Part shown: positions 21,980 through 34,959 of the stretch, in pieces | How positions within the stretch are numbered: position 1 is the stretch's first letter | How the letters are laid out: each line of letters starts with the position of its first letter | From: Microplitis mediator | Taxonomy: Eukaryota; Arthropoda; Insecta; Hymenoptera; Braconidae | Length of the DNA stretch: 64,000 nucleotides | Reading direction: 5' to 3' | NCBI RefSeq assembly: GCF_029852145.1 | Contig: NC_079977.1 | Location: forward strand, 14,876,640-14,940,639 | Notes under the pieces: model-generated | What the model saw: the letters and a program-made list of their open reading frames with translations, nothing else | What the model was told of the DNA's origin: nothing | Database searches by the model: none | Translations under genes and position numbers: made by a program

Positions 21980-23653
21980 GGTGGTCCTTATTTTGGACAT
22001 TTTCGAATTTTTATGCTCCCAGAGGCTTATGTGGTTCGAAATAAATAAAAAAAAATATCCTCAAAGTTTCAGGTCTCTATCTCAATTTTAACCCGTGCCG
22101 CACAGCTATGTGAGTTTCCTATTTAAATAACTCGGGGTTTTTGGCATTGAACGATTAATTTTTTATTCCGGCTAAAGTAATTGTTCGAAAAATTTAAAAC
22201 TCAGTAGACTTCATCCTTATATTAGCAGCTCCTCCTCAGAATTTTTACAGATTTTCAGCTACTATAATTTTGGGGGTACAGCATGATAAAAAAAAGAAAA
22301 AAATGATTTTTTTCATTTCTATCTAAAATTTTTTTTAAATAACATATCAAACCAGTCTGCATCCTTATCAGAAGTTCTTACTCTTTTTCATTCTCGCACC
22401 TAAGTGGGTGATCGGTATATCTTTGTTGCACTAATACAGTAATCAGGAACTTTGCATTAGTGTGCAGTAAAGTGTTCCTTAAAAGGATTTTTCGAATTTT
22501 TTACGATCACCTCACAAACGGTTTCAATTACGACAGAAAAAAATTCCCTTAATGTTTGAGCTCTTAATTCCAACAGGACCACGTGCCGCAAATTTTGTTT
22601 TTGTGATTTTTTAAGTTCATTATATTTATTCATAAAAAAGATATATTTTATTAATAATTTATAATAGTTAGAAAATTGTAAATAAATAATTATTTCGATA
22701 CTATAATTCACAAAACTATCAACCTCTTGTTTATTATTTATTGCTTAAAACAAATAATAAACTTAAAAGTTACAAACTTATTTAAGCAAATATTGAAAGA
22801 AATTTGATTTATTGATAATATTTATTAAATGTTAAACTAAGGCATAATATGATTAGTGGCATAGATATACATATCTCAGATATTAATTGAATGGATTATG
22901 TATTTTTGAAAAAGACACAAAATCAAATAACATAAACAAAAATATTTTTTGAAAAAATCACAAAAAAAATTTTGCGATAACTCTTCCCGTTAGAATCAAG
23001 AGCTTAAACTTTAAGGGAATTTTTTCTGTTGTAATTGAAACTATTTTGAGAGGTGATCGTAATAAATTCGAAAAATCCTTTTAAGATACACTCTACTGCA
23101 CATTAACGCACTATTGTCTTATTTAGCGAAGTGCGCTTTAACTTTTTGAAAATATTCGTTTGTTCATAAGAAAAACTCGTCCAAAGCTCCTGATTACTGT
23201 ATGAGTGCAACAAAGATATGCCATTCACCCGCTTGGGTGCAAGAATGAAAAAAAAGTACGAACTTCTGCTAAGGATGCAGAGTGATTCGATGTTATTTAA
23301 AAAAAATTTTAGATAAAAATAAAAAAATTGTTTTTCATTTTCTTTATCATGCTGTACCCCCAAAATTATAGTAGCTGAAAATCTGTAAAAATTCTGAGGA
23401 GCAGCTGCTAATAAAAGGATAAAGTCTACAGTTTCAAATTTTTCGAACAATTACTTTAACCGGAATAAAAAATTAACTGTTCAATGCCAAAAACCCCGTG
23501 TTATTTAAATGGGAAGCTTACATCGCTGTGCGGCACGGGTCAAAATTGAGATAGAGACCTGAAACTTCAAGGATATTTTTTTTTATTTATTTCCAACCAC
23601 ATAAGCCTTTGGGAGCATAAAAATTCGAAAATGTCCAAAATAAGGACCACCCT
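21978..23653. mobile_element. TTAGGGTGGTCC foldback element, 1.68 kb
   Basis: It begins AGGGTGGTCCTTATTTTGGA and ends with the reverse complement (TCCAAAATAAGGACCACCCT). Both termini are preceded by TTA and lie in TA-rich DNA. The arms stay paired for about 600 bp on each side (for example TGTGCGGCACGGGT / ACCCGTGCCGCACAG, and the block with AAAAGGATTTTTCGAATT near 22480 with its partner near 23075), with roughly 10% divergence and small indels. An unpaired centre of about 350 bp holds no recognisable transposase. It is a non-autonomous, TA-targeting foldback of undetermined superfamily. Confidence 0.8.
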
Positions 23654-23667
23654 AATATATAGATATT

Positions 23668-26469
23668 GGGGTGTTACAAAAAAACGATTGTTTTTTTGAT
23701 GGTCTTAAAAGTTAATCTTAGGTATAAAAAAAATCTTCCCAAAAGAGCAGCTTGAAATTTCAATTCTACTAAGAGCTCAACGAATATTCATTTTCCCATT
23801 AAAACTGCATGGAAAAATTTTTTTTTGGGTTTTAGAAATAAAAGTATTAAAAAAATTTCGTAAGTGTTTTCTCCAGAGAACTAACAGAAAAAAAGTAATG
23901 AAGCTTTAAACTATTAGTCCAGTCGATGCGCACGAAAAAATGGTCAAAGATCATTTTTTCGGTGGGTAAAGATCGATTTTGAAAAATTTTTTTTCAAAAT
24001 ACTAAAAAAAATATAAGGAAAAAAGTTACCATAAATTTGGAGGGTGATCTTTTTTTTTTTATAAAAAAATTAGATGTAAAATGAAATATCTCTAAAAGTA
24101 TTGAGAAGTTATCGAGACAAACTGGTATCATTGTTTTTGGGATTTAATAACGAACAAAATGAAATTTGAACGAAGTCTCTACGACGAATAGTTGCTGAGA
24201 TAAAAATTATTAAAGCGCGAAAAACGAAAAAGCGCGTCATTTCGTTCGCGCGCGGATAAACAAAAGAGTGTAACTCGGCAGCAAATCGATATTTTAACAA
24301 TTTTTTTTCATTATTCTCTTAGTAAATCATATATCAACCATAAAAAAATTTGGTAACTTCCAAAAAAAATTTTTCGAATTTTAAATTTAAAAATAGTAAA
24401 AATCACTTTTTGTTAAATAAAAAATAGAAAAAAAGAAAAATAAATAAAATGACCTAATGGATAATTTTGTTTGAACCATTACCCAAATAATTACGGGTAA
24501 TGACAGTTAAAAAAAATTTTTTTTTCATAAAAAAAACCCGTTTTAAAAATTTTTGAAATTTATCAACAATTAAAAAAAAATATATATATTTTTTTTGATA
24601 CGACAGAAATTCATCTCGCGAAATTCTGAATCGAATGGTATATACGAATTTTTGTCGATTTTTTGAAATTTTTCCTTTATAATTTTCAATATAAGGACAG
24701 AAAAATTTCTTGCTACGGGACTTTAAAAAAATAGGACTTCGGATATCTTCGGGAATTGCTAGAGAGAGAAAGTAGGCATAAGACGTAGTGTCGTTTTCTA
24801 ACAGATAATGACTACTTTCTCTCTCTGGCAATTCCCGAAGATATCCGAAGTCCTATTTTTTTAAAGTCCCGTAGCAAGAAATTTTTCTAAGTCCTTATAT
24901 TGAAAATTATAAAGGAAAAATTTCAAAAAATCGACAAAAATTCGTATATACCATTCGATTCAGAATTTCGCGAGATGAATTTCTGTCGTATCAAAAAAAA
25001 TATATATATTTTTTTTTAATTGTTGATAAATTTCAAAAATTTTTAAAACGGGTTTTTTTTATGAAAAAAAAATTTTTTTTAACTGTCATTACCCGTAATT
25101 ATTTGGGTAATGGTTCAAACAAAATTATCCATTAGGTCATTTTATTTATTTTTCTTTTTTTCTATTTTTTATTTAACAAAAAGTGATTTTTACTATTTTT
25201 AAATTTAAAATTCGAAAAATTTTTTTTGGAAGTTACCAAATTTTTTTATGGTTGATATATGATTTACTAAGAGAATAATGAAAAAAAATTGTTAAAATAT
25301 CGATTTGCTGCCGAGTTACACTCTTTTGTTTATCCGCGCGCGAACGAAATGACGCGCTTTTTCGTTTTTCGCGCTTTAATAATTTTTATCTCAGCAACTA
25401 TTCGTCGTAGAGACTTCGTTCAAATTTCATTTTGTTCGTTATTAAATCCCAAAAACAATGATACCAGTTTGTCTCGATAACTTCTCAATACTTTTAGAGA
25501 TATTTCATTTTACATCTAATTTTTTTATAAAAAAAAAAAGATCACCCTCCAAATTTATGGTAACTTTTTTCCTTATATTTTTTCTAGTATTTTGAAAAAA
25601 AATTTTTCAAAATCGATCTTTACCCACCGAAAAAATGATCTTTGACCATTTTTTCGTGCGCATCGACTGGACTATATGTTAAATAGTAGAACTTCTTGAG
25701 TTGTTGTATGAAACAGTTTTTTTTTATAGAAATTTAAGTTTTTTCATCTGAGCTAATACTAGCTTTGAATTTTTCTTTTTGAACCCAGGGGAAAATTTTT
25801 CTTTACTTTCAAAACAGAATTTTCTTTTCAATTTAACTCGTCACCACTCCCGTTATGAGTATTTTGCTCACAGGACACTATTCAAATTATAGGGTGCCGC
25901 TGTTGTGTAAGCGAGACACTAAAAAACACCGGAGTACTGAAGGGTTAAAAACTCAGAAAGAAAAAAACTTTAATTCTTTAAAACAATATTTTTCTTTCGA
26001 AATTTTTACGGAAAATAAGTAAGATCTCAGAAATATTTTTGAAACACCTTACTGATCATACATAGTATATAGATTCAGCGTGTAAACAAGTACACGTGAT
26101 AAAATCCGGAAATTATCTTTACGTTGAGTTTTTCAATTCACGATTGTTTAAAGCTTCATAACTTTTTTTCTGTTAGTTGTACGAAGAAAACACTTAGGAG
26201 TTTTTTTTGTAGAGAATTCAATTTCCTACAAGACCATGAACTTCGATGTTCAAAAATAACAATTTTTAAAAACTTTTACATATAAGAAACAAAAAAAAAA
26301 TTTTTCTACATGTAATTCAAAGGAGAAAATTATTATTCGTTGAGCTCTTAGCATGATTGAGCTTTCGAGCTGTTCTTTTGGGAGAATTTTTTAAATATCT
26401 CAGGCTAACTTTTAAGACCATAAGACTTGAAGAAAAAAAAAAAAAAATTTTTTTCATTTCAAAAACCCT
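23668..26469. mobile_element. Second TTAGGGTG-type foldback, carrying a giant palindrome
   Basis: The left end GGGGTGTTACAAAAAAACG (23668) and right end CAAAAACCCTAA (26469) are related to the AGGGT-type termini. The outer arms pair in blocks: CTTTTAAGACCATAAGAC near 26430 with its partner near 23700, CAAAAGAGCAGCT with AGCTGTTCTTTTG, AAGAGCTCAACGAATA with its reverse, and TTCTGTTAG with CTAACAGAA. Only 14 bp of TA-rich DNA separates it from the previous element. A further 1.76-kb palindrome (23917-25672) is inserted near the inner end of the left arm. No coding content. Confidence 0.7.
23917..25672. repeat. Near-perfect 1.76-kb palindrome flanked by TA
   Basis: Each base at position x pairs with about 49589 minus x. 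Arms of about 855-860 bp begin GTCCAGTCGATGCGCACG and end in its reverse complement. Only a handful of substitutions or 1-2 base indels is visible between them, and the loop at about 24776-24811 is about 36 bp. Both ends are flanked by TA (23915-23916, 25673-25674), which fits a TA-duplicating transposon. The open frames at 24109-24300 (minus) and 25289-25480 (plus) encode the same 63 residues because they are arm copies. I do not call them genes. Confidence 0.85.
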
Positions 26470-26470
26470 A

Positions 26471-26509
<39 letters not shown>

Positions 26510-26510
26510 T
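26470..26510. repeat. (TA)n tract at the right end of the foldback
   Basis: A short (AT)n run follows the CCCTAATATG terminus directly, as at the other elements of this type. Confidence 0.9.
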
Positions 26511-26565
26511 TTGTTACTGATGCTAAGTCTATTTATCACAAGTGTACATTTAATTTTTTTTTTCA

Positions 26566-26699
26566 GATGGCATCATACATCATCTGGATCAAAGCATAAT
26601 CCAAGCGTTTGGAGGGTTCTTGAGACGTGGCAGGATTACTACCCAGAAAATTCAGTAGAAAATGAAAACCTCGACCTGGAAAGATATTGTACAAAGTAA
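26566..26699 (+). CDS. Possible terminal exon of an unidentified gene
   Basis: A strong acceptor (TTTTTTTTTTCAG, ending 26565) is followed by an open frame whose codons look less AT-driven than the surroundings: RWHHTSSGSKHNPSVWRVLE, then TWQDYYPENSVENENLDLER and YCTK, with a TAA stop ending at 26699. AATAAA-type signals occur downstream near 26750. I do not recognise the family. If real, the earlier exons lie to the left and the foldback cluster at 21.9-26.5 kb would sit in or beyond its last intron. It could equally be a chance frame or a fragment of an old element. Confidence 0.3.
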
Positions 26700-29500
26700 T
26701 TGATTGATAATAATAACGTTACTGGAATGTAGTTAACAGTAAAACTATAAATAAAAATTAATTGGGTGCATCAGAGTAAAATCGTTATTTTGTCAGCAAG
26801 AAAGCATAAATGATAGTGTCGTATCATTTTCACGATAATATTGCCGTTTTGTACATCAACTTGATCTGTTTCATTCATTCTAAGAAATGAATTAGTACTT
26901 GCTCTAAAACAAATTCTTTCCTTTTCAAAACTATAAAGTAGTAGTCCACTAATTTTTATTGTAAAATTAAATATAATCGGTTCCAATCGGAAAATAATAA
27001 TGAAATGAGACATTATTTTTCAATTGAAAACGATTCATTTCGATCAAAAATTTTAAATTGGATTTAATCAGTTTCAATCGGAAAATAATATTATTATTTT
27101 GTCATTTTTTTCTTTCTTCGAAATTCTTTGAATGTGACAACTTCTCGAATTCCTACAAAATGCATCTGAAGGCTCTTGAAATAAGCTCCAATTTTTATTC
27201 TTATATATATGCCTAGACCAAAAAAATTACTTATCTCGCCACCCATCAAATGAAATTTAGCTATTGCAATCGTTTTTATTGATGCCTCCAGTTGTGGTTA
27301 TAAACTTTTCACATACAGACACAAATATATATACATATATATATATATATATGCATTATGAAACCTACTTCCATTTCGGCTGCCGAATGATCTTTTTTTT
27401 TTCCAAAATTCCACAAAAAAAAAAAAATAAAAAATTTTGTTTTTTGAAATTATTGAGAAAGTTTGTTTTAATTTTTTATAACTCTACATTCACTGAGTAA
27501 CTAACTCAAAAGCGTAAAAAATGTTCATTAAAAAAAAATGTTTTTCATTTTAATGATCATTATACAATTGAAGGAACAAAACTTGTTTCTTTAATTATTT
27601 TGTAAGACTATGATCAACCCTCCTGTAAAAATGGTTCAATGGATCAACTTGAAAATTCAAAGGGTTATTAGGGGTATATTACGCTAAAAAAATCTGGCAA
27701 CATTAGTCTTTCTATCGCTATTCGTAAAGTAGAGATTGATTTATTAAATAACCAGAGCGTCATTTTTGATACTTCATTCTAATAGATGTTAAGAATTAAG
27801 CAAAAAGATTACTATAAAAATTTATGAAATGATCTGGCAGAGAATTTCTTGAAGCTACTAAAGTCCTCTTCCAATTAACTTCGTGATTATCGGTATAAAA
27901 TGTATCTGTTCCTTGAATTGTTTTCATTTGTAAAGCTACTGAATATATTTGACATTATTTATGCATAGACCTCTAAAACTGATTACTCAAGCTTTTTAAA
28001 ACTCTAGGATAAGTCATAATTATTATAATAAAAACGCCAGTGGAAGCTATCTTGAAGGTATCGATTTTTTTATTTCAAAAAGAAATCATTAATTTTTATT
28101 TTTTTTGTTATCAACTTAATTTAATAAATTTACATGTCTCGGGATGCGTATCAATAGGTATTGCATATAGACTTAAGATAAGACAACAATTTACGTCATA
28201 AATATTGTGTTTTAATTAAAGATGGCGACTTCGTTACAATTATTATGCAAACAATTTTTTTCAATTATAGAAATTATTGTTGAGGAAACAAGTTTTGTAT
28301 CGGATAAGAAATTTTGATTCGCTCTTTGTCATTGAGACCTTTTTTAGTACAACCTGGATACTTCTGCCTATGGGATTGAACGAACTGAAGAATTTATTGT
28401 TTCCGCTTTTTATTTCTACTTAAACAGCGGTTTTAACTAGTAATCAGTACTACACCGCGTTCTGCATTATTGTTAACGATCTAAAAACTTCCAAAAGTTT
28501 TCTTACGTTTCATAAAACTCTAATTGGTTTCCCAAGAATCCGGATGGATATCGAGAAAATCATGTTCCAAGTTAAATGGTTCGATTTGTTTTAATTCAAG
28601 CTTACCGAAAATATTATGCGACAGACATTAAAATGTGGACTTATAATAAACTATATGAATGAATCTAATTAAGTTGCAAAAATAATGAAAAATAACAATT
28701 TCATTTGAAAATAAAAAATCGATACTTTTCAGATAGTTTCAATAGGCGTTTAGATTATGATAATTATCACTTATCGAAAGATTTTAGAAAGTTATAGAAA
28801 TCAGCTTTAAAGACCCATGCATAAATTAATTAAATATTAAGCAACTTTTTAGTACTTTAACTTTTAATGAAAAAAAAACAAAATTTTTTAATGTTAATTA
28901 GATGGGAAATTCAAACTAAAACAGTGACCTCTTAGAGTTGAGCTAGAGAACCCATCATCTGAGAACATTTTTTTTTCGGCAACCACTAACGCTTCAGAGA
29001 GTAAGTGCCGAAAAAAAATTTTTTTTGAACCACTCTTATACCTATATTTAATAAATATAGATATACAAATACATGACGTGTACACTAAGTCTTTTACCTT
29101 ATTTACCATTAAAAATGAAAAATAATTATTTGAACTAGGTGCAATAGAAAAATCAATCACGTTAAATCTGAAGATTCTAAATTTGTGAAGTTGTACTATA
29201 CAACATGGTAGATTTATCAAAAATTACATGACCTATCAAGCCGTAAGTGAGCATTTTTATGTATAGCGTTAATGTTTTATCACATCATAATTATAGACAT
29301 GTATTCAAATACTCATAAAATTATGGACAAGTCTATTAGACAGACTGTTTTTAATGTTATTAACGATGATTTATTCAAATGAATAAATTATAATGCTTAT
29401 CAATGCTTAAAAACATAAAATATTTGTATCTTTTGTTGCTAAGCGATTGAATGTAGGTATGTTGAGCTGATAAATATTCCTCAAACTGACTAATTTCAAG
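26700..29500. other. Unassigned AT-rich DNA
   Basis: No gene or element end recognised. A short (TA)n lies at 27325-27355. A small hairpin (TTTTTTTTCGGCA with TGCCGAAAAAAAA) is at 28970-29025. Confidence 0.4.
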
Positions 29501-29509
29501 ATAATGTTC

Positions 29510-30020
29510 TAACGCATGGATGAGCGTGTGTGTGTCTGTATGTGTGTAAGCTCTTTGTAACTTTATAACCAATAAACCGATGAGAATCATTCTTGCTGTA
29601 ATCGAAAGAGCTTTCAGCCGTCAACTATTGTGTAGATTTGAAATTGATCAATAGGATAGATTATGAGATGGTTTAGAAATACGAAAACAAGCAAAAAAAT
29701 TTTGTTTTTTTTTGGATTTCTCAAAAACAACCTGATGAATCGATTTAAAATCTATTTAGCTCTGGAACTTGAGAAAGCGCGTCGATTGTGGCAATAAAAA
29801 TCACAATCGGCTTATTCGTTTGAGAAATATCGCTGGAGAAATAAATGGTACAAAACATTTTTCCGAATATCTTCGAAAACACTGAAGCAATGAATTCAAC
29901 AATCTAATCGGCTCTACAACTCAACAGACTGCATCGATTATATAAGAAATTATCTTGAGTGGTCAATTGCTTAGCAAGATATTACTTACGAAATAATTTA
30001 AAAAATGAAAGAACTTACGA
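29510..30020 (+). repeat. Possible further member of the 21-kb dispersed repeat
   Basis: It starts with a GTGTGTGTGTCTGTATGTG word and continues with TAATCGAAAGAGCTTTCAG, ACCTGATGAATCGATTTAAA, AAAGCGCGTCGATTGTGGCA and CAATCGGCTTATTCGTTTGA. The style and order loosely resemble 20.9-21.3 kb, but identity is low. Confidence 0.35.
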
Positions 30021-31855
30021 AAAAAAAATTTCTTGAAGATCTAAAAGTGCACACCTCAAACGCTTATGTAATATTTCGAAAAGTTGATTTATTTTCATTC
30101 ATTACTGAATCACGTATTTATTTTTAAGCAAAAAGAAAAGTTTTATCTGTCTAATTAACAGGAAATATTTTTTGACAGTGCAAGACTGGCAATACTAACT
30201 AAAACAAAAAGTAAAACATTAAAGATTTATTATTATCTCTATTTACTTCTTACTATTGTAACATTCGATTTTCATGATTTTCTACCTAAATACATACTGA
30301 CGTTTTATGTCAAAGGTCCTTGTTGAATAGAAGGCCCAAAGCTATTCTGATCGACCATTCATTCTACGTATATGGATTTATCTATTTAATAGACAAAATA
30401 ATGTTTTTACATACCCTCTCAAAAAATGTGATCCACGTTAGTATGTCTGCATTGAAATTATATAATCAAATGCATTAACGATTTTAACAACTTTCATTAA
30501 GTTTATTAGTAAAACTTCAACATGATAAATTTTTCAGTAAGAGCAGAGCTTCCTCAATTAATTGCAATCTATGCATGTGACAAGTAAAGTAGTTAACAAA
30601 GAAATTTGCAAGTTAATTTTCTACCTTACGATAAACTTTATTCGAAAAATCGCGAAATCCATAGTTGGCTTTATAAATATATTGAATATAGCTGTCATAC
30701 ATTTATTTGTTTATATTTATGATCTAAGCAGCTGCAGTAACAGCAAGTGTATCTGCGAATTAATTCTAAAACAGATAGATAGACATGAGGTGCATAGAGG
30801 TGAGCTCTGTAGCTGTGAGAGTGGGATTTTCAAGAGAGGAATGGAAACTGCAGATTTTTGCACTGGGATGTTTCCCTCGTGAAGGCGTCACCGGACACGC
30901 CCTCTCAGTGACCGTTCGCGCAACCACCGTGCGCTTTTCCATTGCTGAATTTCATATATGTTTTAGATATATCATATCTATAGACGCAAGAGAAGTTCTA
31001 TATATATACATGTATTTATATATAGAAATCGGAACTTTAGAACGTGGCTTCTAGAGCTATCTTTTTTTACACGTCACATTCTATGTCAAGTCAACTAACT
31101 TTCCTCACCAACAATTTTTGATTCAATCAGTTGACTATATTTTTAATAATTTGCATTTTATTGCCAAGCAAAATATTGCAAAAACTTTTCCGATTCTACT
31201 AAAATGAGTGTTTAGTTCAATTTCAATCTAATTATTTCTTTTGAATAAAAAAAAAAAAAATTTGATTTTCTTCAAGACTCGGATCGAAATTTTGGTTTCC
31301 ACCCAAATCTCCCAAATTATCTTTGAAGAAACAATTAAAGTGTTTGTTAATGTTTTATCAATGATGTGTCAAGCACGATTTTCTCTGATCCGCAAAATTT
31401 TGCAATTGTGCTATAATCTTTTTTCGCTGATTGGTAAATGAAATTAAGTAACAACCGAACGGCAATATCCCATCTATTTATTTTATTGAACAATTTTTTT
31501 TTGCATTTTTGATTTGCAAATGGGTACCATTATAATTATAATAACTGTTTTCACAACTATTTGTAATACCATGTTTAATACAAACGAGAAAAATTCAGAA
31601 AATTATTTCATTAAGAGAATGAAATTCGATAATTATAACTATTGGACATGACCTATCCGATATAATAAAGAAACTCTGATGAGAAAATTCTTGTTTTAGT
31701 TTAAAATTTAACTTATTGAAGATTTCCATTGCATCAAATCACCGTTTAGCCTTTGACACTATTAAATTGTCTGCAATTAATGTGTTATGCTGCATTTTAA
31801 ATTCAGTAATGACTTTTGAATATAAATAAATGGGAGGTTGCAGTGTATAGCGGTT
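30020..31855. other. Unassigned DNA with one GC-richer island
   Basis: Mostly AT-rich. About 30780-30960 is GC-richer (GGCGTCACCGGACACGCCC, CTCAGTGACCGTTCGCGC) and could be a promoter or first exon of a host gene, but no open frame in it has a recognisable domain. I see nothing else here. Confidence 0.35.
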
Positions 31856-32115
31856 TTGGCCTTGTACACTTTTGCCTTTTATTGTATTGCAAACTGCGTA
31901 CTTCTTCTTCTGCCTTCATTGTGCGGCTGAGGCAAAGCTCTAGTAATCGCTAAAATTCCCATCTGACCGATCAATAGATCCTCATCCCGTGCCCAACATT
32001 CAGAGACCTTCGTTCGAGCCTGACTTGTGGCTAAGCGGTCACCCAGTTAAGTAGCAATCATACTCGATGCTGCTTAACTTCGGTGATCACCCCGAGCCAT
32101 GCGCGTGCCAAATGG
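31856..32115 (-). repeat. 5S rRNA-derived SINE-like sequence
   Basis: On the minus strand the sequence contains TGATCACCGAAGTTAAGCAG (box-A region, about 32091-32070) and, about 25 bp on, TGGGTGACCGC (box-C region, 32045-32035). This is the order and spacing of the internal promoter of 5S rRNA. The 3' half of 5S (normally TTGGGAACACC) is replaced by AGCCACAAGTCAGGC and a body with CACGGGATGAGGATC, AGCCGCACAATGAAGGCAGA and a tail near AATACAATAAAAGGC. That fits a 5S-headed (SINE3-type) element rather than a functional rRNA gene. Confidence 0.75.
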
Positions 32116-34958
32116 CTGCCTCTGCTGCACACTCTTCTGAATATTTTATACAATTTTGTTCATATAAACTTTCAACTAAGGAAAAGAAAAACGCCTGAGC
32201 CTCACCTATATAAGCTCACGAAAAAAGTGAAACTTCTATGGCGATTTGTATCATATCAGCTACCTATCATTTGAATTTTATGCTTGTTAAGGTGCGTTAT
32301 ATCATTTAACATGTAAATCAATAAATGAATATATATATAAAAGATTTTTTTTTCCATTACTAAATAAACACTGATTGATAACTGCAACACAAAAAGTCCG
32401 CTATTTTTAATTTTCACAATCTATTAAACACCACGAATAAATGATTTTCCAGAAGTAATTGTTACTTAAAATCAAATAATTAAAAAGTCTTTAGGAGTTC
32501 CAAGAACTTGATGAGTAGAATGAACAATAATACAAAAAAAAACTGAATGACCAATGAAAAAACGTTCTCAAACATCATGTGGTAAGTCTGGAGGCTTTAA
32601 TAGAAAAGTCTTATATTATTAAAATTAACTATGATTTTAACTTTGATCTTAAGTAATGATCAAATAATTTAATTTATCGTAAAATCATAAGAGACGACTT
32701 TCGTATAACACACTCTATTTGCTACAAAAATATACATTGATCTTTTCGGCATACTGGCCCATAAATGAGCGATTGAATTCCAAAGTTTAAAAAAATATTT
32801 TCTTGTTTTATTCCAAAAGAACTTAGGAACATCACGGCAATGTATTGCTCAATATCAATATTAGTTACAATGATAAAGTATTAGATTAATAATAATTTTA
32901 TGAATGATAATGATTTAAACTCGAATGGTATGTTCTTTGTTATTTTAAGGCATATAACCGATATAATTCTGAAAATAAAAAAAGATGGTTTTTTTCTAGC
33001 AATCAAATATATTATTGTTGTTACGAAATTATTATCGCCATCATTATTATGTGGCAGAATTCTTTTTATTTTGCTATATAAATATGAACTTATTTGTAAT
33101 AATTATTCATGTAGTCCTGCATAATTTTCTTATTTACTTGACTCCTAATTGTTATAGACAAATGTTACGATTAGTTGATGATAGCTTGAATGTGAAACGA
33201 ATATCTTTATATATTATAATTAAATATTTTGACGAATCTATGATTATAGACGTTTTAAGTTTGGTGATTAGTTCTTTTCAATCATTTGTCATTATTTAGT
33301 GGAAGTTTTTTTTTTAACTATTGGCTTCTTCTCTGCGTGTTGATTAAGTATTGAGTTGGGTCATTATTTAATTGACATAAATAAAATTGACTGCCCATTT
33401 TCCGTAATTCATCCTAATATACACGATGCCAAAATGCTTACATAAAAATTCTTTACTATGACTGAAATAATCATGTTAAATTTTAAGATATTTTCCAAAC
33501 ACTACTAACGTAATTAATTATAATGATATTGAATGGATGTAGTATAGACAAATACGCGTGTTCTAGTTTCCATACTACTTACTGCATTCGATTCTCTACA
33601 TCTATAGCTTTCACACGCACGTACACACGCTGGATACGTTGTATCGTTCCCGGCTCTTTGACACCCCATTCGTTAGGATATATTAAGCTCGCTGCTTAAG
33701 CATTTGCCCACCTCTTTCCATACTGTACTTTCACTGTATTTTTTTTCCTCTCACAGTGTAGCCCTTATTATAAACAAAAAGTTCAGATTTATCCTTCATA
33801 CCACCTAACTGTTGAGGAACTAATTAATTTAAAATATTTACATTTTCAAAAAATAATATTCAAACGATTCTAAGAAATTGAATTTTTTTTTACAAAGGTC
33901 CAACATTGTGAGGGGAAGTTCCGACATTGTTGAGCCGACGAGTATTTTTGACACCAAGTATTCATTTTATTGGTACCAAGTGTACTTTCTTTTAACTTTT
34001 TTGTTAATTTTATCGGATTTGAGAGATTTACAAAATTACAAACAGTACATTATTTTTGTAAACAATTTTTCGCTTCTTAACAAAAATATTCATTCTGTAA
34101 AATAAGTAATAGCGGACTCTGAAAAATTAAATCACGGTGAAAAAAGCACTATTTGATATATCATTTCTTAATTGCTTGTCATTTTTTCAAAAATCAATTG
34201 ATTCGGACATTTTTTTGTAATTTATATTTAAATGCAGTTTTTAGAAAAAAAAAATGGAGAAAAATCATTGCTAGTCTTTTTTCATAGCTCTGTTTTGTGA
34301 AGGGGTGGAAGTACTCTTGTGCTGAGAATTTAAATTTAAATTCAACTTACGCCAAAAAACCAAATGACTTCCTTCTCCAACGACTGTTGTCAATGACGGA
34401 AATCAGCTGCTTATATACCGAGGTTGCTGCTGTCTCTTGGTACTTTTGTCGTATTAGAGATTGTCCAACCTGAGCCGAACGAGAAACGAAGCGCAGAGAC
34501 GAATAGCCATCGCTTTCTTAGCTCACGGCAACCGCCGTGGACGGATGTGTTTACTCTCCGGTCTCTCCGTTTTTGTAACAAACAAATGAGTTACTCATCT
34601 ATAAACAAAATTTATCTTAAAACAAAGTAGGTGTTCGTGCAGCTGCAGGTCTCAAGGATCTACTCGAGACGTCATTTCTTATTTATATTTGATAAAATAT
34701 ATCCAAAAATAACTTTACCAATTTATTATTCAGATGCATAACTGTCAAATATCTTAAAAAATATTATAAGATTTTCTGGATTATCGATATTCGATATAAT
34801 TAGTTAGATTTCAAGTCGGTGATTGAAGAATCAAATGCTAATATCATCTGATGTGTAGACTGAGACGTAACAAACGTGAAACGTTCTGCGGTTTTCTATC
34901 TCAAGGACTGAGAATAAAAATAGGAGGGGATTGGGAAAAATAAGAAAGGACCTTTCTC
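32116..34958. other. Unassigned AT-rich DNA with one GC-richer island
   Basis: No gene recognised. At 34390-34580 a less AT-rich block follows a TATA-like word (TTATATACC at 34411) and contains a 68-codon open frame without a recognisable domain. It may be a promoter with a 5' exon. Around 33590-33740 there is another mildly GC-rich stretch. Neither is supported further. Confidence 0.35.
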
Positions 34959-34959
34959 A

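Noticed and set aside
24109..25480. Identical 63-residue open frames on opposite strands as a duplicated gene
   Set aside because: They are mirror copies in the arms of one palindrome, with no family motif and no codon signature.
31990..32110. Functional 5S rRNA gene
   Set aside because: Only the part around boxes A to C matches; the 3' half of 5S and a terminator T run are missing.
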